From contig UQHK01000008.1 of NCBI GenBank assembly GCA_900540855.1, forward strand, positions 24,273 to 88,272: DNA of 64,000 nucleotides. The letters are read 5' to 3'. Source of the DNA: an uncultured Collinsella sp. (GTDB lineage Bacteria; Actinomycetota; Coriobacteriia; Coriobacteriales; Coriobacteriaceae). The translations under genes were made by a program, and so were the position numbers. The notes beneath the pieces are model-generated. The model was not told where the DNA came from. It made no database searches and saw nothing but the letters and a program-made list of their open reading frames with translations. Numbering within the stretch: position 1 is the first letter of the stretch; every line of letters starts with the position of its first letter. Shown here piece after piece: positions 1 to 6,998 of the stretch.

Positions 1-35
1 CAACATCAAGTAAAATAGCTACTTGATTGTGCGCG

Positions 36-65
36 GGCCCTTTCCGTTTTGCGGAGAGGGCCTTT
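36..65 (+). terminator. Hairpin ahead of the ABC permease gene
   Basis: GGCCCTTTCCG and CGGAGAGGGCC pair with one G-U across a four-base T loop and are followed by TTTG. It reads as the terminator of a gene lying before the window, or as a leader hairpin of the permease operon. It argues against an ATG start at 23 for the downstream gene, because that start would place the hairpin inside coding sequence. Confidence 0.55.
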
Positions 66-130
66 GCGCTTCTCTTGACGGAGAGTGTTTCCGTCTCGTT
101 TTGCCGGCAACTTCTACGATAGGAGCCACC

Positions 131-1492
131 TTGTCTCGACTGAACAAAGGGGCCGCGGAGCAGCGTTTTTCACTGCCCGCCTTGCTCCAAAAGCTAGCCT
201 GCGTCATGGCCGTGGCGCTCGCGCTGGTGTGCGCGGGGGCATATGCGCCCACGACCGCCCAGGCGCTTGAGACCGCAAAGATTACCGCCCGACCCAACAC
301 CGGTTCGGGCAGCGCTGTGGTCGGCGGCACCGAGACGCGCATTACCTGGGAAGTTCAGGCCGATGCCGACGAGGAGCTGAGCGGTCTTTCTTTGACGTTT
401 GTCGACGGCACGACGTTTGGTACCGATGACACGCGATTGACGATGCTCTCGGGCGAGGACCTCATGGATCGTACGCCCATGAAACCCACGTGCAAGGCTG
501 ACGGCCAGACGCTCAAGATCGATTTTGGCGAGACGGCGCCTGCCGGCGGCTTTTTCCGTGTCGAGGTTTACGGCGTGACCTTCCCCGTCGAGGGCGGCGA
601 TGAGGCCTTTAGCGGCACCTATACGCTCGCCGACGGGTCGACCAAGAAGATCTCCAAGATTCCGTCGGTGGAGATCAAGGGCGTGACGGCCTTCGATAAC
701 TTCTTGGCCGACCTTAAAGAGCAGCCGTGGGTCGAGGCCTGGAACTCCAATATGTTCCTGCGCCTGTTCCTGAACCCGGTCATTTTGGTCCAGAGCCTGC
801 CGATCGTCTTTAAGGGCTTCCTCATGTCGCTCTCGATCGTGCTCGTGGCGTTTCCGCTGGCAATTCCCTTCGGTTTTGCCCTGTCGCTCATGCGCATCTC
901 CAAGTCGCGCATCCTGCGCTGCCTCGCCGGCATCTACGTGAATATCATTCGCGGTACGCCGGCGTTCCTGCAGATCTACATCGCGTTCTTCGGTCTGCCG
1001 TTGGCCGGCGTCAAGGTGGACGACTATGTCTTGGGCGTTATCGTCATGGCCATGAACTCGTCTGCGTACCTGTGCGAGATCTTCCGTGCCGGTATTCAAT
1101 CAATCCCCAAGGGCCAAAACGAGGCTGCTCGCTCTCTGGGCATGAATGCCTTCCAGACGCTGCTCTACGTTATGATTCCGCAGACGTTCCGCAATGTTTT
1201 GCCTACGCTGACCAGCGAGTTTATCTTGCTTTACAAGGATACGTCGCTGCTTGCCGCCGTGGGTGTGGTCGAGATCGTCATGAACGCCCGTACCATCGTG
1301 GCCACGACGGGCTCCATTACACCGTACGTGGTTGCCGCTCTGTTCTATCTGGTCATCACCCTGCCGCTCGCTCGCTTGGTGAGCGGTCTTGAGGCGAGGC
1401 TTCTGGGCACGGCCGAGACCAAGAAGAAGCGTCCCGCCAAGAGCGCCGGACAGGTTGTCGCGACGCCCGCCGATCACATCGCCGGTCTGTAA
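131..1492 (+). CDS. Amino-acid ABC transporter permease with N-terminal secreted domain
   Basis: Inner-membrane permease of the polar amino-acid (HisM/GlnP) family. I chose the TTG at 131 because AGGAG lies five bases upstream and the product then begins with a clean signal peptide (basic start, hydrophobic core near residues 22-38, cleavage near TTAQA). Residues about 46-200 look like a beta-rich extracytoplasmic domain I do not recognise. The permease domain fills residues about 205-430, with the EAA-type loop EAARSLGMNAFQ and a basic C-terminal tail. The family normally runs about 220-300 residues, so 453 is long. No periplasmic binding protein is encoded in the window. The ATPase gene follows after 12 bases, so the two form an operon. 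Substrate not predictable beyond polar amino acids. Confidence 0.85.
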   Translation: MSRLNKGAAEQRFSLPALLQKLACVMAVALALVCAGAYAPTTAQALETAKITARPNTGSGSAVVGGTETRITWEVQADADEELSGLSLTFVDGTTFGTDDTRLTMLSGEDLMDRTPMKPTCKADGQTLKIDFGETAPAGGFFRVEVYGVTFPVEGGDEAFSGTYTLADGSTKKISKIPSVEIKGVTAFDNFLADLKEQPWVEAWNSNMFLRLFLNPVILVQSLPIVFKGFLMSLSIVLVAFPLAIPFGFALSLMRISKSRILRCLAGIYVNIIRGTPAFLQIYIAFFGLPLAGVKVDDYVLGVIVMAMNSSAYLCEIFRAGIQSIPKGQNEAARSLGMNAFQTLLYVMIPQTFRNVLPTLTSEFILLYKDTSLLAAVGVVEIVMNARTIVATTGSITPYVVAALFYLVITLPLARLVSGLEARLLGTAETKKKRPAKSAGQVVATPADHIAGL

Positions 1493-1504
1493 GGAGGTCC
1501 TATC

Positions 1505-2257
1505 ATGAGCGAAACCAATAACTCGAACGAGGTCGTCGTCAGTATCAAGAACCTCCAGAAGGCCTTTGGCGACAACGTGGTCCTGCGCGATATCGATCTG
1601 GATGTGCACAAGGGTGAGGTCGTTGTGGTCTTGGGCCCCTCGGGCTCGGGCAAGTCGACGATGCTTCGCTGCATCAACCGTCTGGAGCATCCCACGAGTG
1701 GCTCGATTGTCGTTGAGGGCGTGGACGTGTGCGCCAAGGGTGTCGACCTTAACAAGGTACGTACGCATCTGGGTATGGTGTTCCAGCAGTTCAATTTGTT
1801 CCCGCACCTCTCAGTCAAAAAGAACGTCATGCTCGCGCAGCAGAAGGTACTCAAGCGCAGCAAGGAAGAGGCCGAGAAGATTGCCGTCGAGGAGCTGACC
1901 AAGGTCGGTCTTGCCGAGCGTATCGACTTTATGCCGAGCCAGCTCTCGGGCGGCCAGCAGCAGCGCGTTGCCATCGCTCGCGCCCTGTCGATGAACCCGC
2001 ACGTCATGCTCTTTGACGAGGCCACCTCGGCGCTCGACCCCGAGCTCGTGCGCGACGTCCTGGGCGTCATGCGCGACTTGGCGCGCGATGGCATGACCAT
2101 GATCGTCGTGACGCACGAGATGGGCTTTGCCCGCGATGTCGCCGACCGCGTCGTCTTTATGGACGGCGGCGTCATTGTGGAAGAGGGTACGCCGAGTGAG
2201 GTCTTCGACCACCCCAAGAGCGAGCGCACCAAGGCGTTCTTGGGCAATATTTCGTAG
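1505..2257 (+). CDS. Polar amino-acid ABC transporter ATP-binding protein
   Basis: Cytoplasmic ATPase that powers the permease encoded immediately upstream. It shows Walker A GPSGSGKST (about residues 41-49), the Q-loop in GMVFQQFNLFPH, signature LSGGQQQR, Walker B VMLFDEATSALDPE and the switch histidine in VVTHEMGF. Length (250 residues) and the QQFNLFPH context are typical of the GlnQ/HisP group. An AAGGAGGT-like ribosome site overlaps the permease stop codon, pointing to translation from one transcript. A strong terminator follows at 2281. Confidence 0.93.
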   Translation: MSETNNSNEVVVSIKNLQKAFGDNVVLRDIDLDVHKGEVVVVLGPSGSGKSTMLRCINRLEHPTSGSIVVEGVDVCAKGVDLNKVRTHLGMVFQQFNLFPHLSVKKNVMLAQQKVLKRSKEEAEKIAVEELTKVGLAERIDFMPSQLSGGQQQRVAIARALSMNPHVMLFDEATSALDPELVRDVLGVMRDLARDGMTMIVVTHEMGFARDVADRVVFMDGGVIVEEGTPSEVFDHPKSERTKAFLGNIS

Positions 2258-2280
2258 CCGGCTGATGTAACTGCCGTTAC

Positions 2281-2322
2281 AAAAGAGCGGGGCTGGGACT
2301 TGAATCCAGCCCCGCTCTTTTG
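2281..2322. terminator. Bidirectional terminator between ABC operon and flavodoxin
   Basis: AAGAGCGGGGCTGG and CCAGCCCCGCTCTT form a perfect stem with a nine-base loop. There are A residues on the left and T residues on the right, so it can end transcripts from both converging genes. Confidence 0.9.
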
Positions 2323-2373
2323 TAGGGATGGGGATGCGCTTTGATGCAGGCTCTCTTGGAGACCCCGGGCTCG

Positions 2374-2793
2374 TTACGCGAGCTCGGCTCCGAGGGCCTT
2401 GCAAGCGGTCTCGCCCTCGTCGTCGGGCGCGTCGTAGCAGATGGTGGAGTCCACGACGTTGACGCCGGTCTCGTCGGCGTCGGCCTTCCAGTTGTCCATC
2501 CACTCGCCTTCGGCCCACGAATAGGAGCCAAAGAGGACGACCTTCTTGTCGCCGAGAGTCTCCTTGACCTCGTCCCACATCGGCTGGAACTCATCGTACT
2601 CGAGTTCCTCGGAGCCCATGGCGGGACAGCCGAAGGCGAAGGCATCATATTCGGCGGCCTTGTCGGCAGAGAAGTCGGTGCAGGGGATGACCTCGGTCTC
2701 GGCACCCGCGGACGTGGCGCCTTCGGCGACGAGGTTTGCCATGGCCTCGGTGTTGTCCGTGCCGCTCCAGTAGACGACGGCGATCTTGCTCAT
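2374..2793 (-). CDS. Short-chain flavodoxin
   Basis: FMN-binding electron carrier of 139 residues, the length of short-chain flavodoxins. The phosphate-binding loop WSGTDNTEAMANLV sits at about residues 9-22. The FMN-stacking region appears as GSYSWAEGEWMDNW near residue 90. It probably substitutes for ferredoxin under iron limitation, as the family does. The DUF3793 gene lies 46 bases upstream on the same strand, an arrangement I recall from other anaerobic Gram-positive genomes, so the two probably form an operon. Confidence 0.9.
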   Translation of the reverse strand: MSKIAVVYWSGTDNTEAMANLVAEGATSAGAETEVIPCTDFSADKAAEYDAFAFGCPAMGSEELEYDEFQPMWDEVKETLGDKKVVLFGSYSWAEGEWMDNWKADADETGVNVVDSTICYDAPDDEGETACKALGAELA

Positions 2794-2838
2794 GTTAAGT
2801 CCTTTCAGTTGTGCGGCAGTTGCCGCGGCTTCTATGTT

Positions 2839-3543
2839 CTATCGGGTTGCCTGGGCAAGTTGCGCCAAGCTGCAGCCCTGCTGATAGACAAAGGTGAGGT
2901 ATTGAGTGCAGGCACGGTAGGCGTCAAACATCGCAAGCGCTTGCTCGACATTCGTGTAGACCTTCCAAGCTCCAAAGACCTTGTAGTTCTCGCCGCGCTG
3001 GACGATAAACTCGTGCACGTCGTCGTAGGGATATCCAAGGAAGTAGCCTATTTCGTGCGGAAACTCGCAGGTGCAGTCGTTGCTGCAGCTAGCTTGCTGG
3101 GGTAGTGCGCATCGAGTCTGGCTACAAGCGCATTCCGCGATGTTATTGCTCGCGAGCGTGATGCGTGATGCCAAATGCACAAGGCATGTCGAAAGGTCTC
3201 TCGTGTCGTAGCCTTCCGAGGCGAGCGCTGTTTGGGCGCGAGGGTCTGCGAAATAGGTGGCGAGGCTTTTGGCTCGGTACACGTACACGAGTGCTCCGCA
3301 GGGCCGCCAGACCAAAACACTCAGGTGGATGCCGAGCGGGTCAAGCTCGCGATTGCACTGGGCGATAACGTTGAGCAGGCGCGCGCGGCGTTCTGCGATG
3401 GTTTCGGTTGTGGTCGAGCCGTCCCCGTGGGCGTAGGTGCCTGGATAGGTAAAGAGCGATGCCGGCTTGATGCCCGCGAGCGTGGGAGAGCAGTTGCGCA
3501 CGACTGCTGCCTGAAACGTTGGGATGTCTATGGTTCGAGTCAC
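2839..3543 (-). CDS. DUF3793 family protein
   Basis: A 234-residue cytoplasmic protein of the uncharacterised DUF3793 family. Recognisable blocks are CSPTLAGIKPASLFTYPG near residue 18, the LVYVYRAKSLATYF stretch, GYFLGYPYDDVHEFI and a C-terminal WKVYTNVEQALAMFDAY. The middle holds a cysteine cluster (CACSQTRCALPQQASC), which could bind metal or be redox active. Function unknown. The pairing with flavodoxin suggests a role in iron or redox metabolism, which is inference only. Confidence 0.82.
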   Translation of the reverse strand: MTRTIDIPTFQAAVVRNCSPTLAGIKPASLFTYPGTYAHGDGSTTTETIAERRARLLNVIAQCNRELDPLGIHLSVLVWRPCGALVYVYRAKSLATYFADPRAQTALASEGYDTRDLSTCLVHLASRITLASNNIAECACSQTRCALPQQASCSNDCTCEFPHEIGYFLGYPYDDVHEFIVQRGENYKVFGAWKVYTNVEQALAMFDAYRACTQYLTFVYQQGCSLAQLAQATR

Positions 3544-3670
3544 GGCGCTCCTTACGGATCTAAACTGTTAGCCTAGGAAAACTTATACACAAAAGTAAGC
3601 CATGGTCAACAAAAAAGTTTGAAGAGGGAAACTAATTGACCGAACAGACATGATTTTGGGTTAAGATGGG

Positions 3671-3689
3671 GACACCCCATGGGGGTATC
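3671..3689. promoter_or_regulatory. CsoR-like copper operator candidate
   Basis: GACACCCCATGGGGGTAT is a G-tract pseudopalindrome of the kind bound by CsoR/RcnR-family repressors (compare ATACCCCCNNGGGGTAT-type sites). It sits just after a TAAGAT -10 candidate (3662-3667; TTGACC at 3636) and about 30 bases before the HMA gene. Repressor binding there would block initiation. No csoR gene is in the window, so the match is by eye only. Confidence 0.5.
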
Positions 3690-3717
3690 TAGATAGTGCT
3701 ACTTGAAAGGGGAGCGC

Positions 3718-4101
3718 ATGAGTGACTTGCTCAACCCTGCGAATCTCATCGTGCTGGCCGTCATTGCCGTCGGCATGTTTTTTGGACTGCGTCGCATTGC
3801 CGCTTCGACACACGGGAAGAGTTGCTGCAGCGATGGTGCGAGCGGCAAGAAGGCCAAAAAGGTTGTTGTGGTGGATACCGATGTGTCACACTATCCCTAT
3901 AGCGATGAGCTGCTCATCGGCGGCATGAGCTGTGACGGCTGCGCTCAGAATGTGGCCAATGCCCTCAATGCACTGGATGGCGTGTGGGCAACGGTGACGT
4001 ATGCGGACCACACGGCACGCGTGCGCTCTAAGCAGCCGGTTGATCGTGATGTCCTCGAGACGGCCGTGAAAGACGCGGGCTACTACATCATGACGCTGTA
4101 A
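3718..4101 (+). CDS. Membrane-anchored heavy-metal-associated (HMA) domain protein
   Basis: A 127-residue protein with one N-terminal membrane segment (about residues 6-25) and a C-terminal HMA ferredoxin-like domain carrying GMSCDGCAQNV, the CxxC that binds Cu(I) or similar soft metals. A linker with KSCCSDGASGKKAKK contains two further cysteines. ATG at 3718 with AAAGGGGAG upstream is preferred over a TTG at 3703. Normally such domains are free CopZ chaperones or parts of P-type ATPases; here the domain is tethered alone, and no CopA gene lies nearby. The CsoR-like palindrome upstream supports copper control. Confidence 0.8.
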   Translation: MSDLLNPANLIVLAVIAVGMFFGLRRIAASTHGKSCCSDGASGKKAKKVVVVDTDVSHYPYSDELLIGGMSCDGCAQNVANALNALDGVWATVTYADHTARVRSKQPVDRDVLETAVKDAGYYIMTL

Positions 4102-4127
4102 GCGTCGCTCTGGATGCGCTTCCTTGG

Positions 4128-4565
4128 CTAGGCTCGTCCGCGCAGTTCGATGTCTTGGATGTCGTCGAAGTCGATGGCGATGTCTCGGAGCTTGAGGAGC
4201 TTGAAGGCGGGGAGCGCCTCGTCGAGGATGCCGGTGCGGCTGCGATAGCCGTATGTATCGTAATAGGTGACACGAACCAAGTCGCCACGTTTGAGACCCT
4301 CGAGCTTTTTCGAAAGCTCGAGGGCTTTTTCTTCTGTGAGTTCGCATTTGGGCTCAACAGTGATCTCTTGTTTGCGCACGAGCTCGTAGTATCCCGTGAG
4401 GGCGGCAAAGGGCATAAACTGTGCGGCGCGGTTGGCGCGCACGGCACCGTTGGCAGTGAGGTTGGGGTCGGCGGCGCGGCGTCTGCCCTCGGGGTCCGCC
4501 AGGCGCTCGAAGGCGGTCGGCGGGCGCACGGGCTGCTGCTTGGGTTTAGGCACGATGTCCTCCAA
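4128..4565 (-). CDS. YolD-like protein
   Basis: A 145-residue YolD-like family protein. The family signature is visible as RAAQFMPFAALTGYYELV near residue 46 and as the C-terminal beta-strand block LLKLRDIAIDFDDIQDIEL. YolD-like proteins are regularly encoded next to Y-family polymerases and are thought to be partners or regulators of them. Here the start overlaps the 3' end of the polymerase gene by 20 bases, so translation is probably coupled and SOS-induced with it. Confidence 0.8.
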   Translation of the reverse strand: MEDIVPKPKQQPVRPPTAFERLADPEGRRRAADPNLTANGAVRANRAAQFMPFAALTGYYELVRKQEITVEPKCELTEEKALELSKKLEGLKRGDLVRVTYYDTYGYRSRTGILDEALPAFKLLKLRDIAIDFDDIQDIELRGRA

Positions 4566-6051
4566 CTTGGCCGTTGCGTTCGCGCGCGGTGGCGCCGGCG
4601 GTAAAGCTTAATCCCTTGACGAGCGCGTTCTTGCCGTACTTGCCTTTCACGGCCAGGATGGCGCGCGCCAGGTCGCGCTCGCGCTCATCGGCCTCGATAT
4701 CGCTGAACAGATCGATGGTGGCAAATTCCTCGGGCACAAGATTGCCAAATCCCAGGTTGATGCGCTTGACCGGTCGTTTGGGATCGACCGTTTGTGCCCA
4801 AAGGTCATCGAAATACCCCATGATTTTCTTAAACGAATTAGTGCGCTCGGGCAGCTTTCGCGAGGCGTTGGAGTGCGCAAAGAGTGCGGCATAGCCACCA
4901 CGCGGTTTGCCGCCATGCTCTCCCACAAAGATGCCATCGATTGCCTGCGCTTCGCGCACCAGGCGACGCCTTTCGTCATCGCGCTGGACGGGCTTGGGAG
5001 CACGGGGCGCGAGCTCGGGGCCGTCGGTCGCTGCGGGCTCGATGCCCGAGGTGCTCGAGCGCAAGTGTCCGCAGCCGTCTATATACTGCGCCGTGCCGCT
5101 GGCGTTGAGCCGGCGTATGTCGGCGCGCTCGCTCGCGTAGCCCACAAAGAGCGAGATGCTGTCGCAGACCACGTGCTTATCGACTAGATCCAACACGGCG
5201 TTGTCGACCATTTCGCGCAAGACGGTGTAGGCCTGCTCGTAGGCATAGCCCTTCGAGAGCACCTGTCCTGTGGTGGTCGAGGTCGCTTGCGGGCGATAGG
5301 CTTGGATATCGGCGATGGTTGTCGGCTCGCGCCCGAAGGCGTGGTCGATGAGATATTCGGCGTTGACGCCGAGTTCGTCGTAGAGCAGGTTCTCGTCGAG
5401 TGCGGCGACGCCCATCAGGTCGTAGACGCCGTATTTCTCGAGACGGGCCGCCACGCCGGGGCCGATGCCCCAGATGTCGGTGATGGGGCGATGGGGCCAG
5501 ATCTCCTTGCGAAAGATCTCGTCGTCGAGTACGCCAATGCGGCTGGCTACGTGCTTGGCGGTGATGTCGAGCGCCACCTTGGCCTGGAATAGGTTGGGGC
5601 CGATACCGACCGTCGCCGTGATGCCGGTGCGCCCCAAGACCTCGTCGCGCAACATGCAGGCGAACCCTTCGGCATCGGTGTGATAAAGGTCCAGATAGGG
5701 CGTCACGTCGATAAAGCACTCATCGATGGAGTAGACGTGCACGTCCTGGGGGCTGACGTATTCCAGATAGACGCCGTAGATTTGCACCGACACCTCCATG
5801 TAGTGTTGCATGCGCGGCACTGCTTTGATGTAGTCGATGCCGTCGGGAATCTCGAATAGACGGCAGCGGTTGTGTATCCCGAGGTCCTTCATGGTCTGCG
5901 TGATAGCGAGACAGATGGTCGTGCGTCCGCGCGATTCGTCGGCAACGACCAGGTTGGTGGTGAGCGGATCGAGCCCACGATCGACGCACTCGACGCTGGC
6001 ATAAAACGTCTTGAGGTCGATGCAGATGTAGGTGTGCTGCTCGTGCTCCAT
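4546..6051 (-). CDS. Y-family DNA polymerase (UmuC/UvrX-like)
   Basis: Translesion polymerase of the ImpB/MucB/UmuC group, 501 residues. The first catalytic carboxylate is in YICIDLKTFYASVEC; the second acidic motif is YSIDECFIDV. A helix-hairpin-helix region appears as DIWGIGPGVAARLEKYGV, followed by a little-finger region and an extended C-terminus. It should copy past DNA damage with low fidelity. Two LexA-type boxes lie 14-45 bases upstream of the ATG, and the YolD-like gene follows with overlap. It is not the compact DinB (about 350-400 residues); the length fits the UvrX/UmuC-like subgroup. Confidence 0.9.
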   Translation of the reverse strand: MEHEQHTYICIDLKTFYASVECVDRGLDPLTTNLVVADESRGRTTICLAITQTMKDLGIHNRCRLFEIPDGIDYIKAVPRMQHYMEVSVQIYGVYLEYVSPQDVHVYSIDECFIDVTPYLDLYHTDAEGFACMLRDEVLGRTGITATVGIGPNLFQAKVALDITAKHVASRIGVLDDEIFRKEIWPHRPITDIWGIGPGVAARLEKYGVYDLMGVAALDENLLYDELGVNAEYLIDHAFGREPTTIADIQAYRPQATSTTTGQVLSKGYAYEQAYTVLREMVDNAVLDLVDKHVVCDSISLFVGYASERADIRRLNASGTAQYIDGCGHLRSSTSGIEPAATDGPELAPRAPKPVQRDDERRRLVREAQAIDGIFVGEHGGKPRGGYAALFAHSNASRKLPERTNSFKKIMGYFDDLWAQTVDPKRPVKRINLGFGNLVPEEFATIDLFSDIEADERERDLARAILAVKGKYGKNALVKGLSFTAGATARERNGQVGGHRA

Positions 6052-6064
6052 CCGAGCCTCCCAT

Positions 6065-6096
6065 CAAACACATGTTCTTATCGAATACCTGTTCGA
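6065..6096 (-). promoter_or_regulatory. LexA (SOS) boxes upstream of the polymerase
   Basis: TCGAATACCTGTTCGA at 6081-6096 matches the Gram-positive/actinobacterial SOS consensus TCGAACNNNNGTTCGA with one change. Next to it, 6065-6078 read on the minus strand gives AGAACATGTGTTTG, a weaker second site. Both fall within 45 bases of the polymerase start, the expected position for LexA repression. Confidence 0.8.
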
Positions 6097-6274
6097 TAAT
6101 ACCTGCTCGACCGGACACCGTCAAAACCTGTCCCTATTTGGCAGGTATGGTCGTGCGGTTGCATCGGGTTTTTAACGCAGCCCTAAAGAGCGCGAAACAG
6201 CTCGGAAAAGCTCGCTTCGTAGCATGAGGCTAACGATTGATACCACCATAAAGCACGGAAGGGTTGTGGGGATA

Positions 6275-6799
6275 ATGGTCAACTATGGGTTTGGTATGCC
6301 GACGCGCTTGGTTGCGGATGGGGATGTGGCTCGCTGGTGCGGGCGATTGGTTGCCCACTATGGCGGCACCAAGGCACTGGTCGTGCTGGGAGGCGACAAG
6401 CACACGCGTGATGAGCTCGTTTCGGCGGCGCTGGGCTCGCTCGATCGCGCCCTGCTCGAGCGCGTGCTTTTCCGCTGCGGCTCGGTTGAAGGCGACGGAG
6501 GAGACGAGCTGATCGACGAAGCCGTGGCCCTGGCGACCGACGAAGGCGTGGACTTTGTCTTGGCGATCGGCGATGCCGATACTGCCGGCTTTGCGCGCGA
6601 GCTCGCCCGTCGCATGGCGGCGCTCGATGTCGGCGAAGACGGTTTTGTCCCTTATGGATGTATCGTCTCGGAGGGCAAGGTGCCTGCCGTCGTGGGGGCC
6701 GGCGAGGTTCCCGTTTTTGCCATCATCGCGCCCGAACTGCTGGAGGGCATCGGGTCTCCTCTGCGTGAGTTGCTCGGTAGCGTCTGCGCTGCGGCCTAA
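6275..6799 (+). CDS. Stand-alone N-terminal domain of iron-type alcohol dehydrogenase fold
   Basis: A 174-residue protein resembling only the nucleotide-binding half of Fe-dependent alcohol dehydrogenases (whole enzymes are about 380 residues). Family-like blocks are YGFGMPTRLVADGD at the start, HYGGTKALVVLGGDKHTR, RCGSVEGDGG in place of the usual GVEPNP, and EGVDFVLAIGDADTAGF where active enzymes have a GGGS loop. The metal-binding C-terminal domain is absent, so catalysis of the usual kind is unlikely. The start is uncertain: ATG at 6275 or 6224. It may be a decayed gene or a domain with a new role. Confidence 0.6.
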   Translation: MVNYGFGMPTRLVADGDVARWCGRLVAHYGGTKALVVLGGDKHTRDELVSAALGSLDRALLERVLFRCGSVEGDGGDELIDEAVALATDEGVDFVLAIGDADTAGFARELARRMAALDVGEDGFVPYGCIVSEGKVPAVVGAGEVPVFAIIAPELLEGIGSPLRELLGSVCAAA

Positions 6800-6810
6800 T
6801 ATTTGGCATA

Positions 6811-6876
6811 AAGGGATAGGTTATTTTTGATTGGTAAAGCGTTTGACCTGCCAAATTAAACCTGTCCCTTTTTGGT
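6811..6876. repeat. CCTGTCCC-type palindromic repeat
   Basis: AAAGGGATAGGTT and AACCTGTCCCTTT face each other across a short AT-rich loop, giving a near-perfect hairpin just after the Fe-ADH-like gene. Related single arms occur at 6123-6147 and 41778-41800. The latter lies just after the racemase gene. I interpret them as a dispersed intergenic repeat family. Confidence 0.5.
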
Positions 6877-6998
6877 CGGTTGCCGTTTGGGGGCCGATTG
6901 GCAACGCTCGCTGATTATAGTCTTGACCTGCGCTAGAATAGTGGCATCTGAATGTCCGGGCGCATGGAGGCGTGCGCCCGTATGCTGAGGAGGACTCT

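Noticed and set aside
23..130. Earlier ATG start for the ABC permease
   Set aside because: It would code through a hairpin and give a non-signal-like N-terminus; the TTG at 131 has AGGAG and a proper signal peptide.
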